Counted from the first letter of the stretch, positions 49,456 to 58,444 are shown. The stretch is 64,000 bases of DNA from Rheinheimera maricola (GCF_016918075.2 NZ_JAERPS020000006.1:124001-188000); one strand, 5' to 3'. Notes: generated from the letters alone by a model not told the origin. Translations and numbers: made by a program.

Positions 49456-50127
49456 CTAGATATTACCTGCGGCGATGCCACTGCCAACCGGGATTATGCC
49501 GCCGGTGGTGGTTAGATTTTTCAGACCGGCATACATCTGCAGCAGCTCAGCAATGTGTTGTACCGGTTGCGGCTTGTACTTCATGCCGTAAACTTTCAGG
49601 CTCTGTTTCGCCTGCTTCCAGCTGTCGCTGGCGACACTTTCTTTGGGCGGATGGATCAGGAAGACATTCACTGACACGTCAAAACGTGCGACTTCCTTGG
49701 CGATACTTTGTACCGCCGCAATCACTGCATTGTTGGTGATGGGGTTTGACGGCGAAGCGACGCTGTAATTGACGCTGTGGTCATAACACAGCACCCAGAT
49801 GCGGCCGCCGTCAGCTCTGGCCAGATGTTGCGACCCGTACTTCAACACTTTGAGGACCTCGGTTAACCGCAGTTCCAATCGCTGCATGGCGGTCACTGCA
49901 TCTGCTGCAAATTCAGATAGCTCATTGAAACCACAGGTTAAATCAAGGTAGATATTGTAGTAATACCGACCTTCATTGCTCAGTTGTTCAAAATGCTGCC
50001 GCACTATGGCGGCACCATCAGTATGTTCTGGCAATTCAAGGACATGACACTCACGGCCAGCGGCCTGCAGTCGCTCGATCAGAGACTGCGGGATGAGGCC
50101 GTTGCTGTTGATGAAAAGGTCTGACAT
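49456..50127 (-). CDS. Degenerate SDR-fold protein
   Basis: A 223-residue protein that follows FabG in its C-terminal two thirds (LARADGGRIWVLCYD, ITNNAVIAAVQSIAKEVARF, VSVNVFLIHP, TTTGGIIPVGSG) but lacks the glycine-rich NADPH motif and the YxxxK pair. It is probably a non-catalytic partner of the neighbouring FabG. ATG 50127 with GGAG was chosen; an upstream frame to 50208 would overlap the ACP gene. Confidence 0.6.
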   Translation of the reverse strand: MSDLFINSNGLIPQSLIERLQAAGRECHVLELPEHTDGAAIVRQHFEQLSNEGRYYYNIYLDLTCGFNELSEFAADAVTAMQRLELRLTEVLKVLKYGSQHLARADGGRIWVLCYDHSVNYSVASPSNPITNNAVIAAVQSIAKEVARFDVSVNVFLIHPPKESVASDSWKQAKQSLKVYGMKYKPQPVQHIAELLQMYAGLKNLTTTGGIIPVGSGIAAGNI

Positions 50128-50147
50128 GGTAGCTCCCCGTTGCAGCG

Positions 50148-50441
50148 TTACGCTGCGATCTTCATGCGTGATTGCACCATATCGATGACACTGCCAATCG
50201 ATGCACAAACTTCGTCAATAAAAGTGCTGTCGATTTCGATTGGCTTGAACTGGTACTTTTTCTCAATCCCAACCAATAAATCCAGGACGTCTACCGAATC
50301 CAGACCCAGTCCCTGCTCGCTGAGGATCAACGTCTCCTCGGAGAAGTCTTCAGCGCTGTAACCGTCATCCGCCAGCTCCAGACGGTCGAGGAAAATTGAA
50401 TTCACAACAAAATCTAAAATTTCATTTCTTGAAAAGTTCAT
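50148..50441 (-). CDS. Acyl carrier protein 2
   Basis: A 97-residue acidic protein with LGLDSVDVLDLLVGIEKKY, where Ser about 55 accepts phosphopantetheine. It sits in the middle of the KS, reductase and dehydratase genes, so it is the likely elongation carrier. Close in pattern to ApeE/ApeF. Confidence 0.9.
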   Translation of the reverse strand: MNFSRNEILDFVVNSIFLDRLELADDGYSAEDFSEETLILSEQGLGLDSVDVLDLLVGIEKKYQFKPIEIDSTFIDEVCASIGSVIDMVQSRMKIAA

Positions 50442-50468
50442 AGGTATTACTCCGTTAGTTAAGGTCAG

Positions 50469-50909
50469 TTACTTGTTTTGATAGAGCGTTAAGCTCGCTT
50501 TGGCGACGTTTTCGTCACCGCATTTCGACACACAGGAAAAACGACAAAATCTTGAAGTCGCAGTCCCGTGGTCGGATAAATCATTCAGTGGTTTAGACTC
50601 AATGATCACAACATCCCCTGGCCTGACCGGCTTTATAAACTTGGCCCGGTCAATCGAGGCGATAAATCCTTCGGCTTTTTCACCGAGTTGGTTGTTCAGC
50701 CAGGCACGGCATGACTGGGCCATGCTCTCTACCAGGATGACGCCCGGCACTACCGGATCCCCCGGGAAATGGCCGACGAAAAAATCTTCATCGCCCATAT
50801 AAAGCCGCACTGATTTAATGAGGTTTTCCTCTTCACAAAAGCTGACTTCGTCAACGAATCTGAAAGGAGCCGTTTGTCGCAAAAATGAGTCAAGATCTAT
50901 ACCCTGCAT
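50469..50909 (-). CDS. FabZ-like 3-hydroxyacyl-ACP dehydratase
   Basis: A 146-residue hotdog enzyme with the FabZ/FabA signature GHFPGDPVVPGVILVESMAQ, carrying both catalytic His and Glu. It dehydrates beta-hydroxyacyl-ACP to a trans-2-enoyl group. Without an enoyl reductase in the cluster, repeated cycles would give a polyene. Its gene is 1 bp before the hotdog partner. Confidence 0.9.
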   Translation of the reverse strand: MQGIDLDSFLRQTAPFRFVDEVSFCEEENLIKSVRLYMGDEDFFVGHFPGDPVVPGVILVESMAQSCRAWLNNQLGEKAEGFIASIDRAKFIKPVRPGDVVIIESKPLNDLSDHGTATSRFCRFSCVSKCGDENVAKASLTLYQNK

Positions 50910-50910
50910 A

Positions 50911-51327
50911 TCAGCCTCGAATAAAAATACTAATCGTTCCCTGAACCATCAGTTCTTTACCGGCAAACACTCCAAACTCGAAGCTATATACCGGCCTTCT
51001 TTCTTCTATCAGCCGTGATTCCAGCCTGATAGGAAAGTGCACCTGGCAGAGAGATTTCCGTTCCACGTTCTGAAACGATGCAATAACGCCACGCTGCCCC
51101 TGTTTTTTGTCCCTTAAAATTAACCCCGACGACTGTGCTGCATACTCGAGCATCACATAGGTATCCACTTGCGCCGCATCGGCGAATTTGTACGGATTGT
51201 CACTGCCGTACAATTCGGTCACGACTTGGGTTTCATCGAGATACAGCACCTTATCGACAAACCGGAATGGCGCGGTCTGGGCCAGACCTTCGATATAACT
51301 TGCTGATAATTCATTACTCAGTTTCAC
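50911..51327 (-). CDS. Hotdog dehydratase-like partner lacking His
   Basis: A 138-residue paralogue of the next protein (LAQTAPFRFVDKVLYLDE matches QTAPFRFVDEVSF). The catalytic His segment is missing (NPYKFADAAQVDTYVMLEYA) although the Glu of MLEYAAQ is kept. It probably forms a heterodimeric dehydratase with the intact protein, as proposed for ApeI/ApeP in aryl polyene biosynthesis. Confidence 0.75.
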   Translation of the reverse strand: MKLSNELSASYIEGLAQTAPFRFVDKVLYLDETQVVTELYGSDNPYKFADAAQVDTYVMLEYAAQSSGLILRDKKQGQRGVIASFQNVERKSLCQVHFPIRLESRLIEERRPVYSFEFGVFAGKELMVQGTISIFIRG

Positions 51328-51342
51328 AGGGAGCTCTCTTCG

Positions 51343-52125
51343 TTAATTTTTCCGCAATCCCGACTTGCTGAACGTCGTCTCCGGGTAACTGGAGATCTGG
51401 TAATCACTCATCCTGATCCACACCGCCGAGTTCTTCCGCAAGCTGTCGTAGATAGCAATTTTCTCTAACTTTGCTTTGCCCTGATGGTCGATAAAACTCT
51501 TGTACTGGATGGTTTTCAGTAACCGTCCCGACACGGTGAAATGCCTGGTTTCAATGGGCCGGTCGTGTTCCAGATCGTATTTAAGCTCGATTTTGGCAAA
51601 CGTCGCCTTGGTATTGTTGCTGACCAGACTGACATCCAGCTGCTTGCCGTCAGCCGTTTGCTGGCTGGTAGCAACCGTATAACCATTCAGATAAGAGGTA
51701 TTCAGTACATCTGCGATGGACGCGGAGCCAAACACCCGTTGCAGCGGCGCGATACGCACCACATTGGAACTGCCAGGTAAATACAGCCATAAATCTTTGT
51801 CGCGAATTAAGGTGCGGCGACCTTGTTCAGTTTTTGGATACAACACTTCTATCAGTGCATATCCCTGCTCACTAATCTTCACGTCAAGCTGATGTTTTCC
51901 GACAATTTTTTCGTCCTCTAACGTAATCACTTCGGAATCGAAGGAAAAATCAGTGCCTTTAAATCCGCGCAGGTATTCCATATTCTCCAGCACGGCCAGC
52001 ACGGTACTGCCAGGCGCTGCAACATGGGCAAGGTCGGTCGGCAGTGAAGCAGCGGCTGCCTGCAACTGTGTACTGAGTGCCAGCAAATTTATTACGGTTG
52101 CGATCTGTTTGATGGGTAGTTTCAT
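51343..52125 (-). CDS. LolA-like periplasmic lipid/lipoprotein carrier
   Basis: A 260-residue exported protein: signal peptide (IATVINLLALSTQLQAAA) followed by a beta-rich domain with GYALIEVLYPKTEQGRRTL, KDLWLYLPGSSNVVRI and YKSFIDHQGKAKLEKIAIY. This is the outer membrane lipoprotein-sorting (LolA-like, COG2834) pattern seen beside FtsX-type permeases. It could carry the lipid product from the inner to the outer membrane. First part of the export set encoded upstream of the ACP/dehydratase genes. Confidence 0.75.
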   Translation of the reverse strand: MKLPIKQIATVINLLALSTQLQAAAASLPTDLAHVAAPGSTVLAVLENMEYLRGFKGTDFSFDSEVITLEDEKIVGKHQLDVKISEQGYALIEVLYPKTEQGRRTLIRDKDLWLYLPGSSNVVRIAPLQRVFGSASIADVLNTSYLNGYTVATSQQTADGKQLDVSLVSNNTKATFAKIELKYDLEHDRPIETRHFTVSGRLLKTIQYKSFIDHQGKAKLEKIAIYDSLRKNSAVWIRMSDYQISSYPETTFSKSGLRKN

Positions 52126-52135
52126 TCTTTAACTC

Positions 52136-53359
52136 CTAGCGTTGCATAGCTTCGTTGATAGGCAACCTGCCTGCCCGCCAGGCTGGGAAAAACCCCCCGA
52201 CCAGGGTGGCAACCAGCGTCAGGAGTGCCGGTACCATCAGCACCTGCAAATCCAGCAAAATACGCAGTGGGTAGGCAAAGGTGGACCCTGGTGGTGTTGG
52301 CATGGCGATATTGGCGTAGTTGATAACCTGGGCCAGTAATGCGCCGCTGCTAATACCGACCAGCACCGCAAATACACCGACAATCAGTCCTTCAATCAGC
52401 ACCATCAACAGCACTTCAGTGCGTGAGGATCCAAGCGCTCGTATCGTCGACAATTCCGACACCCGCTCCATCACGCCCATGGTCATGGTGTTGAAGATGG
52501 CGGCGAAGATGATGATGATGACCAGCGCAGTGACGAAGCTGAAAATGTTGTTAAACATCGCGACAATCTGATGATATTGGTCCGACATTTCCGACCATGA
52601 TTTGATGCTCAGGCCAGCTCCGTTATTGGCAATCACTGCCCGGATCAGGCGGTCGCTTTCGTCCGTCAGTTTTGATTCGTCGAGCAGCACCACCAGATTA
52701 GTGACTGCGTCTGAATACTGTACTTCCTGCATCAATGACAGATTCATTTTGATGAAGCGTTTATTGAGTTCCTTGGCGCCGGTATCCATCACCCCTGTCA
52801 CTTCCATGTCAACGGCATTGATAGCTCCGCCATCGGTCGTGGTTAAGAAGGTCAGAATGTCGCCGACTTTTGCCCCTAGTTCTGCCAGTAATTCGCGGCC
52901 AACTAATGCGCCTGCCGGCTTGTGGGAAAAGAGTCCGGACCCTTCGACAATGGATACCGCTTCGCTGATTTGCGCATCGGCATCAGCGTCGACACCGTAG
53001 GCCAGAATGCCAACCGATTTATCGCCAAATGAAATCAAGCCCTGGGCTTCCACACGATGGCTAACCAGCTTGACTTCATCCAGCGCCGCCAGCTTGTCCG
53101 CGACCAGTACCGCCTGCTCTTTGGCGATCAGGCTTTTGGTATAGGCTTCCTCACCGACAACTGCCGCATGCACCTGATAATGTCCTAACTGCGAATAGAT
53201 GCTTCCCAGCCGGAGCCCTTCATACATTTGTGCAACATAACCACCAAACAGCACCAGGCTGATGGTGCCGATCAGGATGGCCATACAGGCAATCAAATTT
53301 TTACGCCAATCGCGCAAGACATTCAGCACGATAAGTTTGCCAAGAAATAACAGATACAT
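52136..53359 (-). CDS. FtsX/LolC-type ABC transporter permease
   Basis: A 407-residue permease: one N-terminal transmembrane helix (IACMAILIGTISLVLFGGYV), a large periplasmic MacB-PCD-like domain (about 50-270) and three C-terminal helices including VMERVSELSTIRALGSSRTEVL, the conserved FtsX coupling helix. It belongs to the MacB/LolCDE mechanotransmission group, which extracts lipoproteins or lipids from the inner membrane. Its ATPase partner is encoded two genes upstream. Confidence 0.88.
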   Translation of the reverse strand: MYLLFLGKLIVLNVLRDWRKNLIACMAILIGTISLVLFGGYVAQMYEGLRLGSIYSQLGHYQVHAAVVGEEAYTKSLIAKEQAVLVADKLAALDEVKLVSHRVEAQGLISFGDKSVGILAYGVDADADAQISEAVSIVEGSGLFSHKPAGALVGRELLAELGAKVGDILTFLTTTDGGAINAVDMEVTGVMDTGAKELNKRFIKMNLSLMQEVQYSDAVTNLVVLLDESKLTDESDRLIRAVIANNGAGLSIKSWSEMSDQYHQIVAMFNNIFSFVTALVIIIIFAAIFNTMTMGVMERVSELSTIRALGSSRTEVLLMVLIEGLIVGVFAVLVGISSGALLAQVINYANIAMPTPPGSTFAYPLRILLDLQVLMVPALLTLVATLVGGFFPAWRAGRLPINEAMQR

Positions 53360-53476
53360 AACTAACCTTCACTTTGAAGTTGATAATGCTTATAGCAACA
53401 ACGCTTTGGTTGAAGACGCTGGGTTCGAAGCCTTGCTGTTCGCGGGAATGGCAGCGGCCAACCGGCGAGCACACTG

Positions 53477-54079
53477 CTACACATCCGTTGCCAATCGCGA
53501 GCTGACCTCTGCCAGCATCTGTTTAACGCTCTGCTGCAGGCCTGGATTGAACTTGGTGAATTCGCTGCTTTGCAGCACAAACTCCAGGTCAGAACGGGCA
53601 ATCGCCGCTTTATTCATAAATTCCGGCACTCTGGCTGACACAATGCCGCGGTTTAGCCGGGCGGTGACATTATCCGGGTACTTGCTGACCGCTTTGTCGA
53701 GGTAGCGAAAGCCCCTAGCACTGAACGATCCGGCCTGCTGCGCGTTGTTGGTATAAAACAGCGCTTTACGGGCGTATAAAGATCCGAGGCTCGACATCAG
53801 CTCCGCTTCCTGCAACAACGCTTTATCCAGCGTCAGCTGATCCGCTAACGTCAGTAATTGTTCCAGCTGGGAAATCTGCGTATTCAGTTGTGCTTCCGTC
53901 AGGGCCGAATCAGCCATCAGCTGGTTGGTGGCAGCGACCTGGACCACGGCGGCTTTAAGGTACGACTTCTGATCCAGCTCGCCTTCAATTAAAGGATCAG
54001 CATGGCTGGCGGTGCTGACCGGTTGTTCACAGCCGGCCAGGCTGAGGACAACTAACGCGATTCCGAATTTCCTAAACAT
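53477..54079 (-). CDS. Lipoprotein of an export set
   Basis: A 200-residue protein with a lipobox (LSLAGC, Cys16), then an all-helical region (SQLEQLLTLADQLTLDKALL ... GFRYLDKAVSKYPDNVTARL) with TPR-like repeats, the last resembling a single TPR helix pair. The gene is between the LolD-like ATPase and FtsX-type permease, so it is likely an accessory or docking component. The 117 bp between it and the permease start hold no gene. Confidence 0.6.
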   Translation of the reverse strand: MFRKFGIALVVLSLAGCEQPVSTASHADPLIEGELDQKSYLKAAVVQVAATNQLMADSALTEAQLNTQISQLEQLLTLADQLTLDKALLQEAELMSSLGSLYARKALFYTNNAQQAGSFSARGFRYLDKAVSKYPDNVTARLNRGIVSARVPEFMNKAAIARSDLEFVLQSSEFTKFNPGLQQSVKQMLAEVSSRLATDV

Positions 54080-54095
54080 GTTTATTTCCTTTAAG

Positions 54096-54755
54096 TTATT
54101 GAATTAATTGGCCATCGTGCATATCGAGAGTCCGAACGGCGCTACTGGAAAAATTTCTATCGTGGGTTGCAATCACCACAGTGACCCCTTTGTCCTGATT
54201 CAGTTTTTGCAGCAGCTGATACACAACAGCGGTATTTTCGCTGTCGAGGTTTGCGGTGGGTTCGTCGGCAATAATCAGCTCCGGCTTTTTAGCAAAAGCC
54301 CTGGCTATCGACACGCGTTGCATTTGTCCACCGGACATCTGCTTCGGTTTTCGCTCGGCAAATTCCTCCATACCCACGTCAGCCAGTGCGGCAAGTGCTT
54401 TTGCTTTGGCCTGCCGATCTTTCAGTAAATAAAGTGGGTACATTACATTTTCGAGCGCGGTTAACGCCGGATGTAAATTAAACTGCTGGAAAATGATCCC
54501 GATGTGCTGCCGGCGAATGTTTGCCAGTTCACTATCACTGAGCTTTGAAATATGCTGATCATTTAACAAAATCTCGCCGGAACTTGGGGTGTTAATCAGC
54601 CCCAGCATGCCGAGCAAAGTACTTTTGCCACTGCCGCTTTTACCGGTCAGGCAAACCAGTTCGCCACGGTTAATCTGCAGACTGACGTTGTTGACTGCGA
54701 CGGACTGCACCTGGCCGTTCCGATATTCTTTGCTGACTTGATTGAGTTTTAACAT
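54096..54755 (-). CDS. LolD/MacB-like ABC ATPase
   Basis: A 219-residue ATPase: Walker A GKSGSGKSTLLGMLG, signature MSGGQMQRVSIARAF, Walker B LIIADEPTANLDS, H-loop ATHDRNF. All are typical of the LolD/MacB/FtsE group. ATG 54755 is chosen as similarity begins there; an upstream frame would overlap the neighbour. Partner of the FtsX-type permease; together with the LolA-like protein it forms a Lol-like route. Confidence 0.9.
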   Translation of the reverse strand: MLKLNQVSKEYRNGQVQSVAVNNVSLQINRGELVCLTGKSGSGKSTLLGMLGLINTPSSGEILLNDQHISKLSDSELANIRRQHIGIIFQQFNLHPALTALENVMYPLYLLKDRQAKAKALAALADVGMEEFAERKPKQMSGGQMQRVSIARAFAKKPELIIADEPTANLDSENTAVVYQLLQKLNQDKGVTVVIATHDRNFSSSAVRTLDMHDGQLIQ

Positions 54756-54762
54756 GTGGATA

Positions 54763-55293
54763 TCACTCTTCGGGTTGCTGCGAACTGACGCAGGTAAAGT
54801 TGGCCGGCAATGTGTCAATCACATCCTGCATCTGCTGCAGCGCAGCACTATCGAGACGATACCCGCGAGGGCTGACAAAACGAATGGCAAAACTGTTATC
54901 ACCAGCCGACCAGGAATACAGCTTGAAATTGGCGTCAATGCACAGGTGATCGAGGCCACGTGCGGTTAACTCGGCACTTTCAACCTCAAGATCGTGAAAG
55001 ATAGCAACCCTGGCATCGAGCAAGATGCCCGGTAACGGGATGGTGGACGGCATTTTGATCCGCACCAGAATGCGAGGCGCTAGTTCATGCGTCAGCACGG
55101 TGCTGACAAAACGATCCAGAAACCGGTAGTACTCATAAAACGACACCACAATAGGTAACCGTTCATCAAACTGCAGTTGCATAGCAATGTGCAGCTCGTC
55201 TTCTGCCAGTAAGGCATTGCCCAGTAATGCTGGCAGGACTTCAGGCTTACGTCGCTGAATGTCTAAACTTCCAATAAATCCTTGAGTATTCAT
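54763..55293 (-). CDS. Protein of unknown function, 176 residues
   Basis: A soluble protein with no recognised family. It has a patterned beta/alpha mix: VVSFYEYYRFLDRFVSTVL, ILVRIKMPSTIPLPGILLDA and NSFAIRFVSPRGYRLDSAAL. The last block could be part of an alpha/beta barrel or hotdog-like strand, but no catalytic motif shows. It overlaps the stop of the upstream thiolase-fold gene by ATGA, so both proteins are coexpressed and may bind each other. Confidence 0.55.
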   Translation of the reverse strand: MNTQGFIGSLDIQRRKPEVLPALLGNALLAEDELHIAMQLQFDERLPIVVSFYEYYRFLDRFVSTVLTHELAPRILVRIKMPSTIPLPGILLDARVAIFHDLEVESAELTARGLDHLCIDANFKLYSWSAGDNSFAIRFVSPRGYRLDSAALQQMQDVIDTLPANFTCVSSQQPEE

Positions 55294-56129
55294 AGCACTT
55301 GGCACTCTTCAATATGGATGTGGGATTGCGCATTGAGGCTGGCATTCAAAAAGCAGAAATAACCTTCCGATGCGATTGACGACAATTGGTAGTGTTTGGA
55401 CTCACCTTGCTGACGCTGCGGGTCTCTGGCGATGGAGAGCCATGGATCTGAACCGCACACATGGCCATATTCATCATATAAATCAGGCAAGTAGGAAAAC
55501 TCAGCTAAAGTTCTTTTCAGCCCTTTACGCATCTTTCCTTCAAAAAAGCACAACGCAATGGTGCGCTCGGGGTGACGTAAAGCGGCCTTCTGAATTTCTC
55601 CGGCATATTCGTACAGCATCACGGTTGGATTGCATTTACCAATACGAATCGCTTCAACATCGGTTAACAGAGTTACAGGTTGATCCGGCAACTCCAGATG
55701 CACTTGGGTGATGCGGTGACTGGTTTTACCCCAGGACACATTGTCTTCCCAAAAGCGCATTTGCAGTGGATTAGCATCCACAATGGTGAGCAGGATATGT
55801 TTGACATCTGGTTTGTGCAGCAGGTGCTGGCGAACCAGAAAGCCCCAGGTTGCACACTGCATCGCATTGGAATAGGTGCAGCTGATACCGGTGCCGGTGG
55901 CGACAACCTGACTTAATTCGGCAGGCTCAAACCAAGCGCCTGAACAGACAATGTCGAGGGTCGAACTGCAGATATAGTGCGAAAACGCAGTCTGCGGGCG
56001 GGTTGATGTAACGGCCTCTGTTAACGCGATAAGCTTGCTGCTAAGTGCCGCAACAAAGTCCGCCGGCGGCAATCCATTCAGGAAACCACTTTGGACAATA
56101 TTGATGCTGTTAATCCGGAGGCTATTCAT
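55290..56129 (-). CDS. Divergent thiolase-fold protein B
   Basis: A 279-residue paralogue of the protein at 45052-45867. Shared blocks: GTGISCTYSNAMQCATWGFL, a helix and strand ILLTIVDANPLQMRFWEDNV, SWGKTSHRI and GHVCGSDPWLSIARD. The MQCATWGF helix keeps a Cys in the likely nucleophile position. Presumably a specialised acyl-condensing or transferring subunit; not assigned to a named family. Starts 1 bp after the ACAD-like gene. Confidence 0.4.
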   Translation of the reverse strand: MNSLRINSINIVQSGFLNGLPPADFVAALSSKLIALTEAVTSTRPQTAFSHYICSSTLDIVCSGAWFEPAELSQVVATGTGISCTYSNAMQCATWGFLVRQHLLHKPDVKHILLTIVDANPLQMRFWEDNVSWGKTSHRITQVHLELPDQPVTLLTDVEAIRIGKCNPTVMLYEYAGEIQKAALRHPERTIALCFFEGKMRKGLKRTLAEFSYLPDLYDEYGHVCGSDPWLSIARDPQRQQGESKHYQLSSIASEGYFCFLNASLNAQSHIHIEECQVL

Positions 56130-56130
56130 G

Positions 56131-57165
56131 TTAGCGTACTTTCGTTTTGCTGTAGATTTCGAACAGGCAACGATAAGAACTGCCTTCCATCCGGGTAAAT
56201 GCCATCAAATCCCGCTGGATCATGGGTTGTTTGACAGCACCGGAAATCACTAAGTCCAACAGGATCCGATTGGAAACAAACTTAATTGCCAGCGCCACCG
56301 GCAAACTTGGTTTACGTTCCACCAGGCTGTGGCAATAACATCTCGCAATTGCTTCCAGTTGCTGCACAGCTAAGAGCTGCTCGACCGACAACTCAATCCG
56401 TTCGTTGTTCTGCAGCCATTGCACATGACCCATTAACGCGCGGACAAAACGAGGCCGGACCTTTGACAAAAAGACCGACGTTGACGCCAGCCCGCCACCG
56501 GTAAGCAGATTGGTCTTTGCCACCCGGACTTTACCGCTGACATTGCCAAGCTGCAGCGATCCATCCAGAAATGGCATCCCAACGGCAGTTTTGGTTAATT
56601 TTTTAAATTCTTCCGGCGGCACCAGCACCGAACTTGGATAGAGCTTTTGCGTTGAAGCCGCTGAAATTGACCCGTAATCCAGGCGATGACCTTCAATGAT
56701 CCACACTTTGTCAACATCCAGTTCCAGCATGTCTCCATCTTTGGTAAAAATGGTATTCCACTGCTGAATCGAAGGCCCGCCGCCATCAGCCATCAGAAAG
56801 CCGCCAAACTGGGCTATCCCCTGCTGATGCCAGGAATCAACTTCGCCAATTTGCGCATCGCTGGCAATAAACGAAAACAACAATTTGCCAAAATTGGTTA
56901 CTAGTGCATGAAAGTTGTTATTCACTAAACCTTTAGCTGCAAACCCTTCCAGCAGATTCTCAATATTTTGTTCAATCTCATTAAAAGGTGCTTGTTGCTC
57001 CGACGGAAGCACCTTGCCTTGTTCAATCGCATGGAAATCATCATGGTCAATAATCATCTGTGTATCGACAGTTGAAATCACACCATTGCGGATAATACGT
57101 TTTAAGTAAGGTCCTACCTCGCCATACTGAGATAACCCTTCGTATATACTATTTTCAAGCTTCAC
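56131..57165 (-). CDS. Degenerate acyl-CoA-dehydrogenase-like protein
   Basis: A 344-residue protein with a distant acyl-CoA dehydrogenase layout: helical N-terminus, a central beta block (FGGFLMADGGGPSIQQWNTI then DGDMLELDVDKVWIIEGHRL, like the FAD-binding strands) and a helical C-terminus (YCHSLVERKPSLPVALAIKF). The FAD and catalytic-base signatures (GSD, EGT) are absent. It is shorter than the 624-residue intact enzyme. It may be a non-catalytic partner. It is the second gene of the operon. Confidence 0.4.
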   Translation of the reverse strand: MKLENSIYEGLSQYGEVGPYLKRIIRNGVISTVDTQMIIDHDDFHAIEQGKVLPSEQQAPFNEIEQNIENLLEGFAAKGLVNNNFHALVTNFGKLLFSFIASDAQIGEVDSWHQQGIAQFGGFLMADGGGPSIQQWNTIFTKDGDMLELDVDKVWIIEGHRLDYGSISAASTQKLYPSSVLVPPEEFKKLTKTAVGMPFLDGSLQLGNVSGKVRVAKTNLLTGGGLASTSVFLSKVRPRFVRALMGHVQWLQNNERIELSVEQLLAVQQLEAIARCYCHSLVERKPSLPVALAIKFVSNRILLDLVISGAVKQPMIQRDLMAFTRMEGSSYRCLFEIYSKTKVR

Positions 57166-57208
57166 GCTAAATTACCACCTTCATTAAAATTAAAGTTTCA
57201 CAACAATC

Positions 57209-58348
57209 TCAAATTACATATTCTTTATATTCTTTCAACGCCAAAAACTTTGAGACGGTATACATTGAGTTATAGGCACCACAGTTTTCAAATAAAACCT
57301 TGTCACCTATATCAATATTATTTTTACAGCTTTTTGCCTCACCAATCACGTCATCGCGATTACATGAAGACCCTACAAAAATATAGTTTTTTGCTTCACC
57401 AGCTTTATCACTAAAAACAAAGGGAGTGTCATACTTACGAATAACATGTTCGGTTTTGGCAAGAAGAAAGTTCTGCGCCATACCGCCATCACAGACAATG
57501 ATATTTTTTTCATTAATTGATTTTGTACTGACAACTTCAGTCAAAAAGTAACCAGCTGTTCCAAAGATTGCGCGACCTGATTCATGAATGACGGTGGCTT
57601 TTTGTTGCAGGCCGGATAAAGCGTCGCGATATGATTTGAAATCAATATTCTTTTCGCGCCAATTTGCCGGAATACCGCCGCCCAGATTAATTACGGCTAG
57701 CGGGTAGCCGAGCATTTCGCTGACCAGATCATAAAGTCCCTCCACTGCGGCAACGCAGGCCTGCGACTTTTTCAGAAAATTATTGGACCCGGCAAAGATA
57801 TGCAGTCCGGAAACTTTGATACCTATATCAATAACTTTGGCAATTGCGGCGCGCAGTGCGGGCAAATCCATACCAAAGTGATCATCAGGATATGCAGCGG
57901 CACCTTTAACAACGGCATCAAAATTTAATCGCAACAACACGTCATTATTAAAATCACGCTCTTGCTTTACTTCAGCAATTACATCTAACTGAGCCAGGTG
58001 GTCGACAATAAATGTGGCATTGTATCGAGAAGCAACCTCTACCATTTTTTTCGAATACGCGGGTGTGTTTATATACACCTTTTGTTTAGTACCTGAGCGC
58101 AGCCGAAGTTCACCTAATGAAGCAACTTCGTAACCATCTTCAAAGTGATATGCAGCCCTGGACAATAACTCAGGACAATGGTTTGATTTTATTGAAACAA
58201 CGAGTGGTGTACCCAAAGCTTCTTTCAAATCCTTATAATTCAAACCAACCTGCTCAACAGAATAAATGTATGCAGGTGTAACCAATTCATTTCGTGTAGC
58301 CCGAAGCAACTCAATGACACTATTTTTCACGTTATCCACTGTACTCAT
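57209..58348 (-). CDS. PLP-dependent decarboxylase (DAP/Orn type, BtrK-like)
   Basis: A 379-residue fold-type III PLP enzyme. Markers: SIKSNHCPELL with the Schiff-base Lys, DDHFGMD, GSNN, INLGGGIPANW, HESGRAIFGTAG (normally EPGR), SSCNRDDVIGE and NCGAYNSMY. It belongs with diaminopimelate decarboxylases and the BtrK group, which decarboxylates carrier-bound glutamate. First gene of the operon; with the AMP-ligase and an ACP it could decarboxylate an aminoacyl-ACP. It overlooks the divergent asnB with a lux-box-like site in the spacer. Confidence 0.85.
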   Translation of the reverse strand: MSTVDNVKNSVIELLRATRNELVTPAYIYSVEQVGLNYKDLKEALGTPLVVSIKSNHCPELLSRAAYHFEDGYEVASLGELRLRSGTKQKVYINTPAYSKKMVEVASRYNATFIVDHLAQLDVIAEVKQERDFNNDVLLRLNFDAVVKGAAAYPDDHFGMDLPALRAAIAKVIDIGIKVSGLHIFAGSNNFLKKSQACVAAVEGLYDLVSEMLGYPLAVINLGGGIPANWREKNIDFKSYRDALSGLQQKATVIHESGRAIFGTAGYFLTEVVSTKSINEKNIIVCDGGMAQNFLLAKTEHVIRKYDTPFVFSDKAGEAKNYIFVGSSCNRDDVIGEAKSCKNNIDIGDKVLFENCGAYNSMYTVSKFLALKEYKEYVI

Positions 58349-58444
58349 ACAATTAATTCTCTAAGTTATATGCTTGACCACTTCCTTACTGAGAACATTC
58401 CAGCAAGGTATGCATACACAATAATTTAATTTTTACTGACTGCC

